A stretch of DNA of 64,000 nt, taken from the NCBI RefSeq assembly GCF_027359675.1, contig NZ_CP114786.1, positions 806,001 to 870,000 of the forward strand, in the 5' to 3' direction. Below are positions 18,271-27,800 of the stretch, in pieces. Position numbers and translations under genes: made by a program. This stretch comes from Roseibium sp. Sym1. Its GTDB lineage: Bacteria; Pseudomonadota; Alphaproteobacteria; Rhizobiales; Stappiaceae. The notes under the pieces were generated by a model. The model was given only the letters and a program-made list of their open reading frames with translations, ran no database searches and had not been told where the DNA came from. How positions within the stretch are numbered: position 1 is the stretch's first letter; each line of letters starts with the position of its first letter.

Positions 18271-18327
18271 CTTCCCGTGAAGGTAAGATTGCCTTCACGG
18301 GAAGGGTTCACGGGAAGGGTTCACGGG
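18271..18327. repeat. 13-bp inverted repeat merging into 13-bp tandem repeats
   Basis: CTTCCCGTGAAGG (18271-18283) is followed after 8 bases by its exact complement CCTTCACGGGAAG (18292-18304). The unit TTCACGGGAAGGG then repeats in tandem (18294-18306, 18307-18319 and a partial copy to 18327). The hairpin lies 10 bases after the ABC exporter stop and may end its transcript, though no T-run follows. Confidence 0.75.
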
Positions 18328-18448
18328 GGCAAGGTGAAACGAGATCTTCCGTAAACAAACAGGCCTTGCCGCTTGTTCGCCAGCGGGGCAGGACAATTGC
18401 ATTTGCAATTCCTCGTCAAAGCCCTTGGCAAATACGTCACCTTTGGAG

Positions 18449-18594
18449 TCATCCCGGCCAAGCGCAGCGCGAGCCGGGACCCACTCTCAGATCCGCATAC
18501 CAAAGCATACGGTGCGTTTTCGAACGGTGCTTTTGCTCCTGCACTGTGCAAACGAGTGGGCCCCGGGTCTCACTTCGTTCGCCCGGGGTGACAC
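18449..18594. repeat. Composite palindromic intergenic repeat, copy A
   Basis: Two facing hairpin half-units: TCATCCCGGCC then GCCGGGACCCACTC (18449-18487), and GAGTGGGCCCCGGG then CCCGGGGTGACA (18554-18594). The outer and inner ends of the halves are complementary. Similar elements lie at 21767-21897 and, as a single half, at 50835-50870. No gene is seen in 18262-18701. Confidence 0.75.
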
Positions 18595-18701
18595 CGGTGT
18601 TTGTGGGGTGTCTTCTTCAATTGCGATGGCCCTGTCCTCCAGGGCGGGGCCGCAAGCGGCGAAGCCTCAGTGGACAGAGATCGGACCACAATGGCATCGC
18701 C

Positions 18702-20318
18702 CTAAAACCCCCCGTCATAGGCCCGCCGCTCGATCCGGCAGGCGAGCAGCGTGAAGCCGTCGCGTTTCAAGGCGTCCTCGGCTTCGCTCCTGAGGGTGTC
18801 CGCATCCTCGACCCAGACACCGTGGCCGCCATAGGCCCTGGCGACCGCCGGGAAATCCGTTTCGCCGAAATCGACGCCGACATTCGGCCGCTGGCTGCCG
18901 CGCTGTTTCAGTTCGATCAGGGCGAGGCTCGTGTCGACCAGGACGCAGATGATCACCGGGATTTTCAGATCGCGCAGGGTGGAAAGTTCGCCGAGGCACA
19001 TTTCAAGGCCCGCATCACCGACGAAAGCGATCACCGGGGACTGGCCCTCGACCAGGCGGTGGCCCATGGCCAGCGGCACGGCGCAGCCCATGGTGCAGAG
19101 CGCGGAGGATTGCAGCAGCTGGCGCGGCAGCGGGCAGCGCCAGATCTGGCTGACGAGAATGCGGTGGGCGCCGCTGTCGGCCGTGGCCACCGTGTCGTCC
19201 GGCATCGCGTCGCGCAGGGTGTGGAAGACCGTGCCCGGGCCCCAGCCGGAGGCTTCCGGCGCGAAGGCCGCTTCGAGATCGGCACGGACCTGTGCGGGTT
19301 CGCCATTTGCCCAGGAGGGCGTGGCCGGGTCGCGAACCTCGCCCATCCGTTTCAGCACCGGTGCGACGGCGCCTCTCAGCGTTGCGGCGACCGAATGCAT
19401 GCCGTGGGTGCGCAGCACCGGGGTGATGTCGATCACCGGCGCGTCCGCGGCCCACGGATTGCGCCAGTTGATGCGCATCTCGATCGGGTCGTAGCCGAGC
19501 AGCAGGATACAGTCGCTCTTGTTGATCAGCGGCAGGAGATGGCCGTCGGCCTTGGGTGACAGGCCCGCGCCGCCGAGCGCCAGAGGATGGGTCTCGTCCA
19601 GAAGTCCCTTGCCCTTGTAGCTTGTCACCAGCGGCACCCGGTAGGTCTCGCAGAATTGCGTGATCGCTGCCGACGCGCCTTCATTGACCGCGTCGACCCC
19701 GGCAATCGCGATCGGCCGTTCGGCTTTTGCGATCAGCTCCAGCGCCGTGTCGAGATCGCTGCCGGGCAGCGGCTGGGTGGCGACGGGAGCCGCCTGGAAG
19801 GCCCGGCTCCAGGGCTCGGGCGTTTCGGTCTCGGCGACCTTGATCGGCACGTCGATATGGACTGGGCCGGGCTGGCCGTCGAGGGCGATCGCCAGCGCCT
19901 TTTCCATCATGACGTCGAGCGCGCCGAGCCGGGCGGAAAAACTCGCCTTCACGATCGGGCGCAGGAGCTGCTGATGATCGAACACCTGGTGGGTGTAGCT
20001 TTCGGCCTCCGCCTGGTCGACGCAACCGGTCAGGAAGATCAGCGGCACCCGGTCCTGCCAGGCGTTGGCGACGACGTTGATCGCGTTGGCCGCGCCGGGA
20101 CCGAGCGTTGCCAGTAACACGCCCGGAGCGCCATCCGCATGCCAGCCGCCCTCGGCCATGAAACCGCCGGCGTTTTCATGTTTGACCAGCACGAAGTTCA
20201 GCCCGGCCTGGTCCAGCGCCTGCATCAGCGCCAGAACCTCGCCGCCCGGAATGCCGAAGGCATGACGGCAGCCCGCCGAATGCAATTTGCCCGCAATGAT
20301 GTCCGCGCCGGTGGTCAT
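18702..20318 (-). CDS. Thiamine-pyrophosphate enzyme, acetolactate-synthase-like
   Basis: The 538-aa protein has the three-domain layout of the POX/AHAS family. The N-terminal pyrimidine domain carries the catalytic glutamate in VKHENAGGFMAEG (about residue 48), and the C-terminal pyrophosphate domain has GDAGLEMCLGELSTLRDL and then VDTS in place of the usual N-containing end of the motif. Substrate class cannot be told: decarboxylases, lyases and synthases share the fold. Its start overlaps the stop of the CoA-transferase gene by 4 bases (ATGA), so the two work together. The layout recalls formyl-CoA transferase with oxalyl-CoA decarboxylase, but the sequence is not that decarboxylase. Confidence 0.85.
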   Translation of the reverse strand: MTTGADIIAGKLHSAGCRHAFGIPGGEVLALMQALDQAGLNFVLVKHENAGGFMAEGGWHADGAPGVLLATLGPGAANAINVVANAWQDRVPLIFLTGCVDQAEAESYTHQVFDHQQLLRPIVKASFSARLGALDVMMEKALAIALDGQPGPVHIDVPIKVAETETPEPWSRAFQAAPVATQPLPGSDLDTALELIAKAERPIAIAGVDAVNEGASAAITQFCETYRVPLVTSYKGKGLLDETHPLALGGAGLSPKADGHLLPLINKSDCILLLGYDPIEMRINWRNPWAADAPVIDITPVLRTHGMHSVAATLRGAVAPVLKRMGEVRDPATPSWANGEPAQVRADLEAAFAPEASGWGPGTVFHTLRDAMPDDTVATADSGAHRILVSQIWRCPLPRQLLQSSALCTMGCAVPLAMGHRLVEGQSPVIAFVGDAGLEMCLGELSTLRDLKIPVIICVLVDTSLALIELKQRGSQRPNVGVDFGETDFPAVARAYGGHGVWVEDADTLRSEAEDALKRDGFTLLACRIERRAYDGGF

Positions 20319-21634
20319 GCGTTGTTCTCTTCTTCTGTAGGCGATTTCAGACCGAGAATGCCGCGTTCGGCAAAGTCTGCAAGGGTTTCAGGTGTGAGGC
20401 CCAGATGCCGGGCAAGCACATTGGCCGTGTCCGCACCGAGCAGCGGCGGCGCGGTGCGATAGCTGACCGGGGTCTTTTCCAGGTTGATCGGCGAGCCGAT
20501 GAGATCGACGGTGCCGCTCAGGGGATGCGGCAGGGTGATCCGCATCCCGCGGGACTTCACCTGCGGATCGTCGAACACCTGGCCAAGATCGTTGACCGGA
20601 CCGCAGGGCACGCCGGCGGCTTCCAGCTCGGCGATCCAGTCGGCGGCGTCCTTCTCGATGGTGAGCCGGCGAATGATCGGGATCAGCTCCTTGCGGTTGC
20701 GCACCCGGTCGGCGTTCTTGGCAAAGCGTGGATCCTCGGCAAGCTCCGGCGCGCCGGCGACAGCGCAGAATTTCCGGAACTGGCTGTCATTGCCGACGGC
20801 CAGGATGAAGGACTGGTCGGCACCCGGAAAGGTCTCGTAGGGCACGATGGTCGGATGGCCGTTGCCGAGGCGGCCCGGCACCTTGCCGGAAACGAGATAC
20901 CCTGCACCCTGGTTGATCAGCCAGGAGACCTGGGCGTCCAGCAGCGAGATGTCGATCTGCTGGCCCTCGCCCGTGGCGTGACGGTGGTTGAGCGCGGCCA
21001 GGATCGACACGGTGGCATACATGCCGCACATGACATCGGCGATGCCGACGCCGCATTTGGTCTCCGTGCCGCCCTCCTCGTCCGGAAAGCCGGTCAGGGA
21101 CATGATGCCGCCCATGCCCTGGATCAGGAAATCATAGCCTGCCCTGTGCGCATAAGGCCCGGTCTGGCCGAAACCGGAAATCGAGCAATAGATCAGCTTC
21201 GGGTTGATCGCCTTCAGCGTGGCATAATCGAGCCCACGCCGCTTCAGGTCGCCGACCTTGAAATTCTCCACCAGGATATCGGCCTTCGCCGCCAGATCCG
21301 CGATCAGCCGCTGGCCGTCTTCGCTGGCGAGGTCGATGGCAACCGACGCCTTGTTTCGGTTGGAAGAGAGGTAATAGGCGCTTTCCGCGGTTTCGTTGCC
21401 CTTCTCGTCCCGCAGGAACGGTGGCCCCCAGCCTCGTGTGTCGTCGCCGCGGCCGGGTCGCTCGATCTTGATCACCTCGGCGCCGAGATCACCGAGAATC
21501 TGGGTGCAGGTCGGCCCGGCGAGAATGCGGGAAAGGTCAAGGACAACGAGGCCGGCAAGGGCGCCGGGACCGGGGTCTTTCTGGGACAAGGGCGTACCTG
21601 GCAATCGGGAATGGTTCTGGCGGGAAATGGACAC
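20315..21634 (-). CDS. CaiB/BaiF family (type III) CoA transferase
   Basis: The protein is about 439 aa with the family start ALAGLVVLDLSRILAGPTCTQILGDLGAEVIKIERP. The likely catalytic aspartate is in RAGYDFLIQGMGGIMSLTG (near residue 170), and ARINLEKT-type C-terminal blocks follow. These enzymes move CoA between carboxylic acids. The start is uncertain: GTG at 21634 or a TTG about 16 codons later (MSQKDPGPGALAG). It is the first gene of a two-gene operon with a thiamine-pyrophosphate enzyme, so a CoA thioester may be the substrate of the second enzyme. Confidence 0.88.
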   Translation of the reverse strand: MSISRQNHSRLPGTPLSQKDPGPGALAGLVVLDLSRILAGPTCTQILGDLGAEVIKIERPGRGDDTRGWGPPFLRDEKGNETAESAYYLSSNRNKASVAIDLASEDGQRLIADLAAKADILVENFKVGDLKRRGLDYATLKAINPKLIYCSISGFGQTGPYAHRAGYDFLIQGMGGIMSLTGFPDEEGGTETKCGVGIADVMCGMYATVSILAALNHRHATGEGQQIDISLLDAQVSWLINQGAGYLVSGKVPGRLGNGHPTIVPYETFPGADQSFILAVGNDSQFRKFCAVAGAPELAEDPRFAKNADRVRNRKELIPIIRRLTIEKDAADWIAELEAAGVPCGPVNDLGQVFDDPQVKSRGMRITLPHPLSGTVDLIGSPINLEKTPVSYRTAPPLLGADTANVLARHLGLTPETLADFAERGILGLKSPTEEENNA

Positions 21635-21766
21635 AGGCGCGGAGCAACGTCAACCGCGGCGTTCCGCGCAGCCGGACACGGCGGCTCAAATTTTGGTTAG
21701 GGGGCGCTGACGGAAAGTGGAGTCTCAGGCATTTTGCCTCTGGTGCCATGCAGCCACACCCGCAGC

Positions 21767-21897
21767 GTCACCCCGGCCCTGAGCCGGGGCCTACTCGCCG
21801 TGTCGCTTGCGAAAGCAACCGCCATTTGCCGAGCGGCCCGCGCCAAACAAGCAACGCTCTGGCAACGAGTGGGTCCCGGCTCAAGGCCGGGATGACC
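21767..21897. repeat. Composite palindromic intergenic repeat, copy B
   Basis: Half-units GTCACCCCGGCCCTGAGCCG..CTACTCG (21767-21796) and GAGTGGGTCCCGGCTCAAGG..GATGAC (21867-21897) face each other as in the copy at 18449-18594. The element fills most of the 21635-21953 gap, which has no gene. Confidence 0.75.
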
Positions 21898-21953
21898 ACG
21901 GTGAGGAGGCGCCGCCGGGGCACAGGGAATGATCTCTTGTGTGAGGCGACGTT

Positions 21954-22808
21954 CTACCCCTTGTTCGTCCAGCCCTTCATTTCACCAAGCTCATGCCAGA
22001 CGCGGCGGATGAAACCGGCTTCGACACTGTGGCCGCCATTGTGCAGGCAGAGTTCAAGCAGGCCGGTCTTCGGCTGCCAGCGTTCGCAGGTCAGCTTGCC
22101 GTCGGTGAAGGTTTGCGGCGCGGTGTCACCGAGGCCGTTCTGGCGGCGCCAGATGGCGAAGCTCTCGTGGACATCGCCCTGTTTCCACCTGCCGCCGCCA
22201 AGCCAGCGGCCTTCCAGTGGTACCACCGTGTCGGAGGTGCCGTGCGTGTGGAAGAGATAGGGCGGCCTGGTCGGGCAGTCCTGTGGCAACGGTTCCCAGA
22301 AGGCGCCGGCAATCGGGGCGTAGCCGGCAAAGCGGTCGGAGTTCTCGCAAGCCAGGTACCAGGTCATGAAGCCGCCGGAGGAGAAGCCGGAGAGCAGCGT
22401 CCGGTCACGGTCGACCTTGAAGCGGGTTTCAAGATCCTGCAGAACGTCCTCGAAGAAGACCGTCTCGTCACGCAGGTTGCGCGGCGCGGTCGGGAAGGAC
22501 CAGGTGCCGTTGACACCCTGGACCGCAACGAATGCCACGCCGAGCTCGTCGGCCATCTTCTGAAAGTTCTTGTTGCGGATCGCGTTGACCGCCTTGCCAC
22601 GATGGCCATGGAGATAAAAGATCGCGCCGAGCGGCTGATCCGCCGGCAGGTTGTCGGGCAAGTGGATGTAATACTCGCCGTTCTCCAGCACGCAGGGCAT
22701 CTCCTCACCGCAGGCCGTATCCCCGGCGGCATGGGCGGTGCCGGACATGAGCAGCGCAAGACCGGCACACAGGCACGTTTTCCAGTTAGACGCGGTTTCC
22801 GTAGGCAT
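21954..22808 (-). CDS. Secreted alpha/beta-hydrolase esterase, PHB-depolymerase/LpqC-like
   Basis: The 284-aa protein starts MPTETASNWKTC with a signal peptide (hydrophobic LCAGLALLMSGTAHA, about residues 12-28). Hydrolase features follow: FYLHGHRGK near the oxyanion strand, the nucleophile elbow GFSSGGFM and a late NGGHSVEAGF with the probable catalytic histidine. The family cleaves ester bonds in polymers such as polyhydroxyalkanoates or feruloyl polysaccharides; the substrate is unknown. The ATG at 22808 has AGAGG 7 bases upstream, and this site is part of an 18-bp tandem repeat. Confidence 0.85.
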   Translation of the reverse strand: MPTETASNWKTCLCAGLALLMSGTAHAAGDTACGEEMPCVLENGEYYIHLPDNLPADQPLGAIFYLHGHRGKAVNAIRNKNFQKMADELGVAFVAVQGVNGTWSFPTAPRNLRDETVFFEDVLQDLETRFKVDRDRTLLSGFSSGGFMTWYLACENSDRFAGYAPIAGAFWEPLPQDCPTRPPYLFHTHGTSDTVVPLEGRWLGGGRWKQGDVHESFAIWRRQNGLGDTAPQTFTDGKLTCERWQPKTGLLELCLHNGGHSVEAGFIRRVWHELGEMKGWTNKG

Positions 22809-22815
22809 CGACAAT

Positions 22816-22869
22816 CCTCTTGGCTCTGACTGGCCTCTTGGCTCTGACTGGCCTCTTGGCTCCGACCGG
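22816..22869. repeat. Three 18-bp tandem repeats carrying the esterase ribosome site
   Basis: CCTCTTGGCTCTGACTGG occurs at 22816-22833 and 22834-22851, with a slightly changed copy at 22852-22869. On the minus strand each copy contains CCAAGAGG, and the copy nearest the gene supplies its Shine-Dalgarno sequence. Confidence 0.85.
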
Positions 22870-22955
22870 ATGTCTCCGGGATCGCACACAAGGATGGACC
22901 TCGCCGGAAGATTGTCCAGCGGCCTGTCATCACAAATCGGCGAGAGGCCGGTCCG

Positions 22956-23741
22956 CTACTCCCAGGCTCCCTCCGTCGGAATGTTTATCGTGCGGCCGCA
23001 ATGCTTGCAGTGGACGGCGTCCGGATCGTGGCGGTTGAGGCCGCAGTCCGGGCAGGCATAATTCACCTTGGTCGGCCGGAAGATGGTCTGCACCAGCCGC
23101 AGGAACAGGGCGACGCCGAAGATCATGATCATCACGGTCATCAGCCGGCCGACGCTGTCGGTCATGGTGATGTCGCCGAAACCGGTCGTGGTCAGGGTGG
23201 TGACCGTGAAATAGAGCGCATCGAGATAATTGTTGATGTTCGGGTTCCGGTCATCCTCGATCACGAAGACGATGGCGGTCACCACGAAGATGAACACCAT
23301 CAGGTTGATCGCCGACTGGAGAATGTCCTCGTTGCGACGGAACCATTTCGAAGACTGGCGCAGTTCCTTCAGGAGGTGATAGGAGCGCATCAGCCGGAGC
23401 ATGCGCACCACGCGCAGGAAGGCGAAATTCTCCAGGAAGGCCGGCGCGATCAGAGAGGCGATGACCACGACATCGGCCAGCGAGGTGAATGTGAAGAGAT
23501 ACCGGCTCGGCCGCGACGAGGCCACCAGCCGCGCCAGGTAATCGAGCAGCAGAACCGCGGCAATGACGTAGTCCAGCTCATGGTGCAGACGCGCCGGATC
23601 GTAGACCGACGACACGATGAAATAGCCGATCGTGATCAGGTCGAAGGCAAGCAAGGCATAGCGAAACAGCCGTGGCTTGATCCCATGGCCGAAATACATC
23701 TGCCGCAGGAAGGTCTGGACCGCCGATTTTTCCGCTGCCAT
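22956..23741 (-). CDS. Voltage-gated-type potassium channel with C-terminal zinc ribbon
   Basis: The 261-aa protein has several membrane helices (about residues 25-190), including an S4-like ENFAFLRVVRMLRLMRSY, and the pore sequence TVTTLTTTGFGDITM, whose TTGFGD is a potassium selectivity filter. The C-terminus YACPDCGLNRHDPDAVHCKH then CGRTI is a CxxC...CxxC zinc ribbon, not a common ending for such channels. The start at 23741 (MAAEKSAVQ) follows AAGGGG; the longer frame upstream lacks support. It is a single leftward gene, divergent from the SDR gene. Confidence 0.85.
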   Translation of the reverse strand: MAAEKSAVQTFLRQMYFGHGIKPRLFRYALLAFDLITIGYFIVSSVYDPARLHHELDYVIAAVLLLDYLARLVASSRPSRYLFTFTSLADVVVIASLIAPAFLENFAFLRVVRMLRLMRSYHLLKELRQSSKWFRRNEDILQSAINLMVFIFVVTAIVFVIEDDRNPNINNYLDALYFTVTTLTTTGFGDITMTDSVGRLMTVMIMIFGVALFLRLVQTIFRPTKVNYACPDCGLNRHDPDAVHCKHCGRTINIPTEGAWE

Positions 23742-23955
23742 CAGGTCAGCCCCTTCGTTCGCTTTTTCACGCCTTGCGTTCAAACCACTCGAGCGCGCCG
23801 CAAAAGTCAATTATCCAGTCGGATCGCGGACGGCATTCGTGCAAATGCTGCAGGAGCATGTTGCAATCAGGCTGTTTATTCCTGGCGACCGCCGCATTAT
23901 GGTCCGCAGAAGATCAAAACCGGCCAAGAGTGCCGGACCAAGCAGGGGACGTTAC

Positions 23956-24717
23956 ATGTTTGATTTGTCGGGGCAAGTTGCCCTGGTTACCGGCGCCAGC
24001 AGGGGCATCGGCGAAGCCGCCGCCCGCAGCCTGGCGAAATACGGCGCCAAGGTCGTTCTGGCCGCCCGCTCGGCCAAGGACATCGAGCGCATTGCCGCCG
24101 AGATCCGGGAAAGCGGCGCCGAGGCTACGGCGGTTACCTGCGATGTCGCCAGCTATGACGACGTCGACAAGGCCGTCCGGTTCTGCATCGAAACCTTCGG
24201 CGGCATCGACATCCTGGTCAACAATGCCGGCGTGATCGAGCCGATCGCCCGCATCGAAGCGTCCGATCCGGAAGCCTGGGGCCAGGTCATCGATATCAAC
24301 GTCAAGGGCGTCTATCACGGCATCCGCGCGGTCGCCCCGCACATGCTGGAAAAGGGCGCCGGGACCATCGTCAACATCAGTTCGGGCGCGGCCACCGGCG
24401 CGCTTGAAGGCTGGAGCCAGTATTGCGCCTCCAAGGCTGCCGCGCTGTCGCTGACACGCTGCGCCGACAAGGAATTCGGAGACCAGGGCCTGCGCGTGGT
24501 CGGCCTCAGCCCGGGCACGGTTGCGACCCGGATGCAGGTCGACATCAAGGCGTCCGGGATCAACCCGGTCAGCCAGCTCGATCCCTCCGTCCACATCCCT
24601 GCCGAATGGGTCGGCGAAGCGATCTCCTGGCTGTGCACGGATGCCGGCGACGCTTATCGCGGCGTCGACTGCTCCCTGCGTGACGAGGATGTGCGCAAAT
24701 CGGTCGGACTTGTGTGA
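23956..24717 (+). CDS. Short-chain dehydrogenase/reductase
   Basis: The 253-aa classical SDR has the coenzyme loop TGASRGIG (residues 12-19), NNAG near 85, the catalytic serine in IVNISSG and Tyr/Lys in QYCASKAA. It reduces or oxidises a carbonyl or alcohol with NAD(P); the substrate is unknown. The start at 23956 is supported by AGGGGA 8 bases before it. It converges on the large nuclease gene, with a terminator hairpin between. Confidence 0.9.
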   Translation: MFDLSGQVALVTGASRGIGEAAARSLAKYGAKVVLAARSAKDIERIAAEIRESGAEATAVTCDVASYDDVDKAVRFCIETFGGIDILVNNAGVIEPIARIEASDPEAWGQVIDINVKGVYHGIRAVAPHMLEKGAGTIVNISSGAATGALEGWSQYCASKAAALSLTRCADKEFGDQGLRVVGLSPGTVATRMQVDIKASGINPVSQLDPSVHIPAEWVGEAISWLCTDAGDAYRGVDCSLRDEDVRKSVGLV

Positions 24718-24802
24718 GCCCCTCCGTCTCGCCACCTGGTTTGCCTGCTTCGTGAAGCAGACCATTTTTGAGCCTGGATGACGACGACTGGGATTGAACA
24801 TG

Positions 24803-24832
24803 CAACCAAAACGGCGGCCAGTGGCCGCCGTT
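24803..24832 (-). terminator. Terminator between SDR and nuclease genes
   Basis: AACGGCGGCCA and TGGCCGCCGTT form a perfect 11-bp stem around one base (a small real loop would open the inner pairs). On the minus strand it runs into TTTTGG, matching a terminator for the nuclease gene that ends at 24854; it may serve both directions. Confidence 0.7.
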
Positions 24833-24853
24833 CATGTCTCCAACGGCTTGTGA

Positions 24854-27800
24854 TCAGGCCAGCAGTGCGTCGCCCTGAGCACCGAGATTGAGGCCCAGGA
24901 TGACCGGGTCGTGGTCGGAGGCCGCGAAAGGGTCTTCGTTGTAGAAGCCCGGATCGTTGAAATCCTGGTCGTAGTTGAGGAGATCCGGCTCGTCGGCGTT
25001 GATGTGCCATTCGGTCAGGTCGGTCACCTGGTTGGCGAGCGACTCGGAGGCCAGGGCCTGGTCGAGCGTGCCCTGCTGGCCGTCGAAGACGTAGCTGTAG
25101 GCCTCGTCCTGGCCGAGGAATTGGTCGATCAGGTCGGTGTAGCCGGCATCGTCGCGCACGGCCTGGACCGGATCTTCCTCGGCATAGGCGTTGAAATCGC
25201 CCATCAGCAGATAGTCCGGGTCGGCAATGCCGAGACCCGCCAGAGCGTCGGCATAGCCCCCCTCCAGATAGGCGGCCAGTTCACCGGCCGCGTCCGCGCG
25301 GACCTGGTTCCAGAACCCCTGGCCGTTGCCCTGGTCGAAATTCGGATCGGCGGTCAGCGCGTCCAGCGCAGCCTGCACGGCCGCGACCTCGCCTGCCGGC
25401 ACCGAGCCGCCATCCAGGGCCGCCTGCACACCGTCGGCCAGATCCTGCAGGTTGCTGTCGCCCTTGGACTTGAAGTGGCTGGAGGCGATGGTGAAGACCT
25501 CGCCATTGGCATCCCGGAAGGTCGCGATCGTGCTCGGCCGGTTGCGTTGGAAATCGCCGACCTGATCGCTTGAGGAGACATAGGTGTTCAGGAACTCGGC
25601 AATGGCATAGGTGTCCGCTGCGGAGGTCTCCCCGAACACCAGGCCTTCTGCATGGACAAGCGTCAACTGCGTGGTGTCGTAGACGATCCCGGTCATGATC
25701 GCATCCGTGCCGAGGAAGCCGTCGCCGCCGAGCGGGTTGGCGTAGTCATAGACAGCTCCGGTGCCATCCACCAGGGCCCTGGCATTGAGTGCGTCGACCA
25801 GCGCGGCAATGGCGGACGCATCGCTGAACCCGTTGTTTTCGATCTCCTGCAGCGCGAAAACCTCCGCGCCGGTCTTGATCATCGCGTCGACGATCTTGGC
25901 GGTCTGCCGATCGAATTCGGCCTGGCTGTCGGCGCCGCGCGGGCTGAGATCGCCGTTCGGGCCGGTGCCGCCGGAGAAGGTGGTGAAATAGTTCAGCACG
26001 TTGAAGCTGGCCACCTGGATCTCGCCGCCGACATCGTCCGGCATGTCCTGGCGGGCGCCGGAATTGGTGGCTTCGTCGATGTCGAGCGTGCCGTCGACCA
26101 GGACCTTGTACTCGCCGAACTCGTAGGTAAGCACCCCTTCGATCGCCGAGTTCATTTCCGCCCCGAGACGGAGCGTCGGCCCCCCGGCGGAGAAATCATC
26201 CCCGGCACTCAGAATGCCGTCGCCGTCGTCGCCGGCGGTGTTGTTGGCGACGTAGCCGTAGCTGTCCGGGTTCTGGCTGGATGTGCCGTCCGTAATCACC
26301 AGACGGTTGTTCATGTTGCCGTCGACATGGGCCGCGATTTCGTCGGCTTCAGTCTGGGCATCATAGAGCTGGGTTGCCTGGGTTTGTGTGCCGGCGCTGA
26401 CGGTGATGTCGCCGAAGCGGTCGAAGTTGAAGTTTTCGATGATGGTCACGCGCTCGTTCTCGATACCGGAGGTGACCGAGATGCGCATGCCCTCATACTG
26501 TTCGTAATTGGTGGCAACCTGGGACAGCTGGATGGCCGCAGCCGTCGGCAGCGTGGTCGTGCCGGTTTTCGTCACCTCGGCGCTGCCCAGCTGGGTCATG
26601 CCGAAGAATTCCTCGACGGTGCCGGCAACATCGACCGTGTCGCCGACCACGACGGACGGCTCGCCGCCGGTGAAAACGAAAATGCCTTCCGACGTCAGGA
26701 TGTCGCCGTCGGCATCGGCATCCTCCTCCTGAAGGAAGAAGCCGTTGGCGGTGGTGTAGGTGACCACGGCCGAGACCAGCACATAGTCACCGACCAGCAG
26801 GCTCGCGGAACCGGTGCCCTGGATCTCCGAAATGAAGCGGGCCGTCGGTTCGCCGCCGGTGCCGCCGTCATTGGCTTCTCCCCTGGTTTCCGCCGCTGGG
26901 GCATTCCAGGAGCCGTCCTCGTTGCGCTGCAGGGACTGGCCGGCCGGTGTCGCGTTGCTTTCGGACACACCGATGTCGGTGGAAGTGACTTCCGTGCCGG
27001 CGATGGTTGCCGTCATCTCTCCCTCGTAGGAGAGGAACTCGACCACGTCCGTGCCGTTGACCAGGGCAACCCCGTCCGGCGCCCCGTTCTGGATGCCGTT
27101 CGAGGGAAGGTCCCAGACGTAATAGTCATAGGTGCCGTCGCTGGTCATGGTGAGCGTCGAAACATCGACGCTGTTGTAGCTGGCCCCGCCATTGCCGTTG
27201 ATCAGCTGCACCTGGAGGCCGCCGACATCGGCGTCGGCATTGACCCGGATCTCCACGAATTCGCCGGTGTCGGTACCGTCATTGTCGTAGTGGATTTCGT
27301 TGATGCGTGCCTCAATGAGCGGACCGGTCCCACCTGCGTTTTCAGCGCCTTTTGTCTCCGGGGCGGCTTCGCTCCAGGAGCCGTCCTCGTTGCGCTGCAG
27401 GGACTCTCCCGCCGCCGTGTCGCTGCTTTCGGCGACACCGACATCCGTCGAGGTCACCTCGACGCCTTCGATCGTTGTGGTGATGACCCCTTCATAGGTG
27501 AGAAACTCGACCACTTCGCCGTCATTCACCAAGGCGATGCCGTCCGGCGCCCCGTTCTGGAGGCCGTTCGAAGGCAGGTCCCAGACGTAATAGTCGAAGG
27601 TGCCGTCGCTGGTCATGGTCAGGCCGGAAACAGCGGCAAGATTGTATTGCGCTCCCCCATTGCCGTTGATCAGGCGCACATCGAGGGCCGAGACATCGGC
27701 TCCCGCATTCACCCGGATCTCGACGAATTCGCCCGTGTCGGTGCCGGCATTGTCGTAATGGAATTCGTTGATCCGGGCGTTGAGTTCGATGCCCGGTGCC

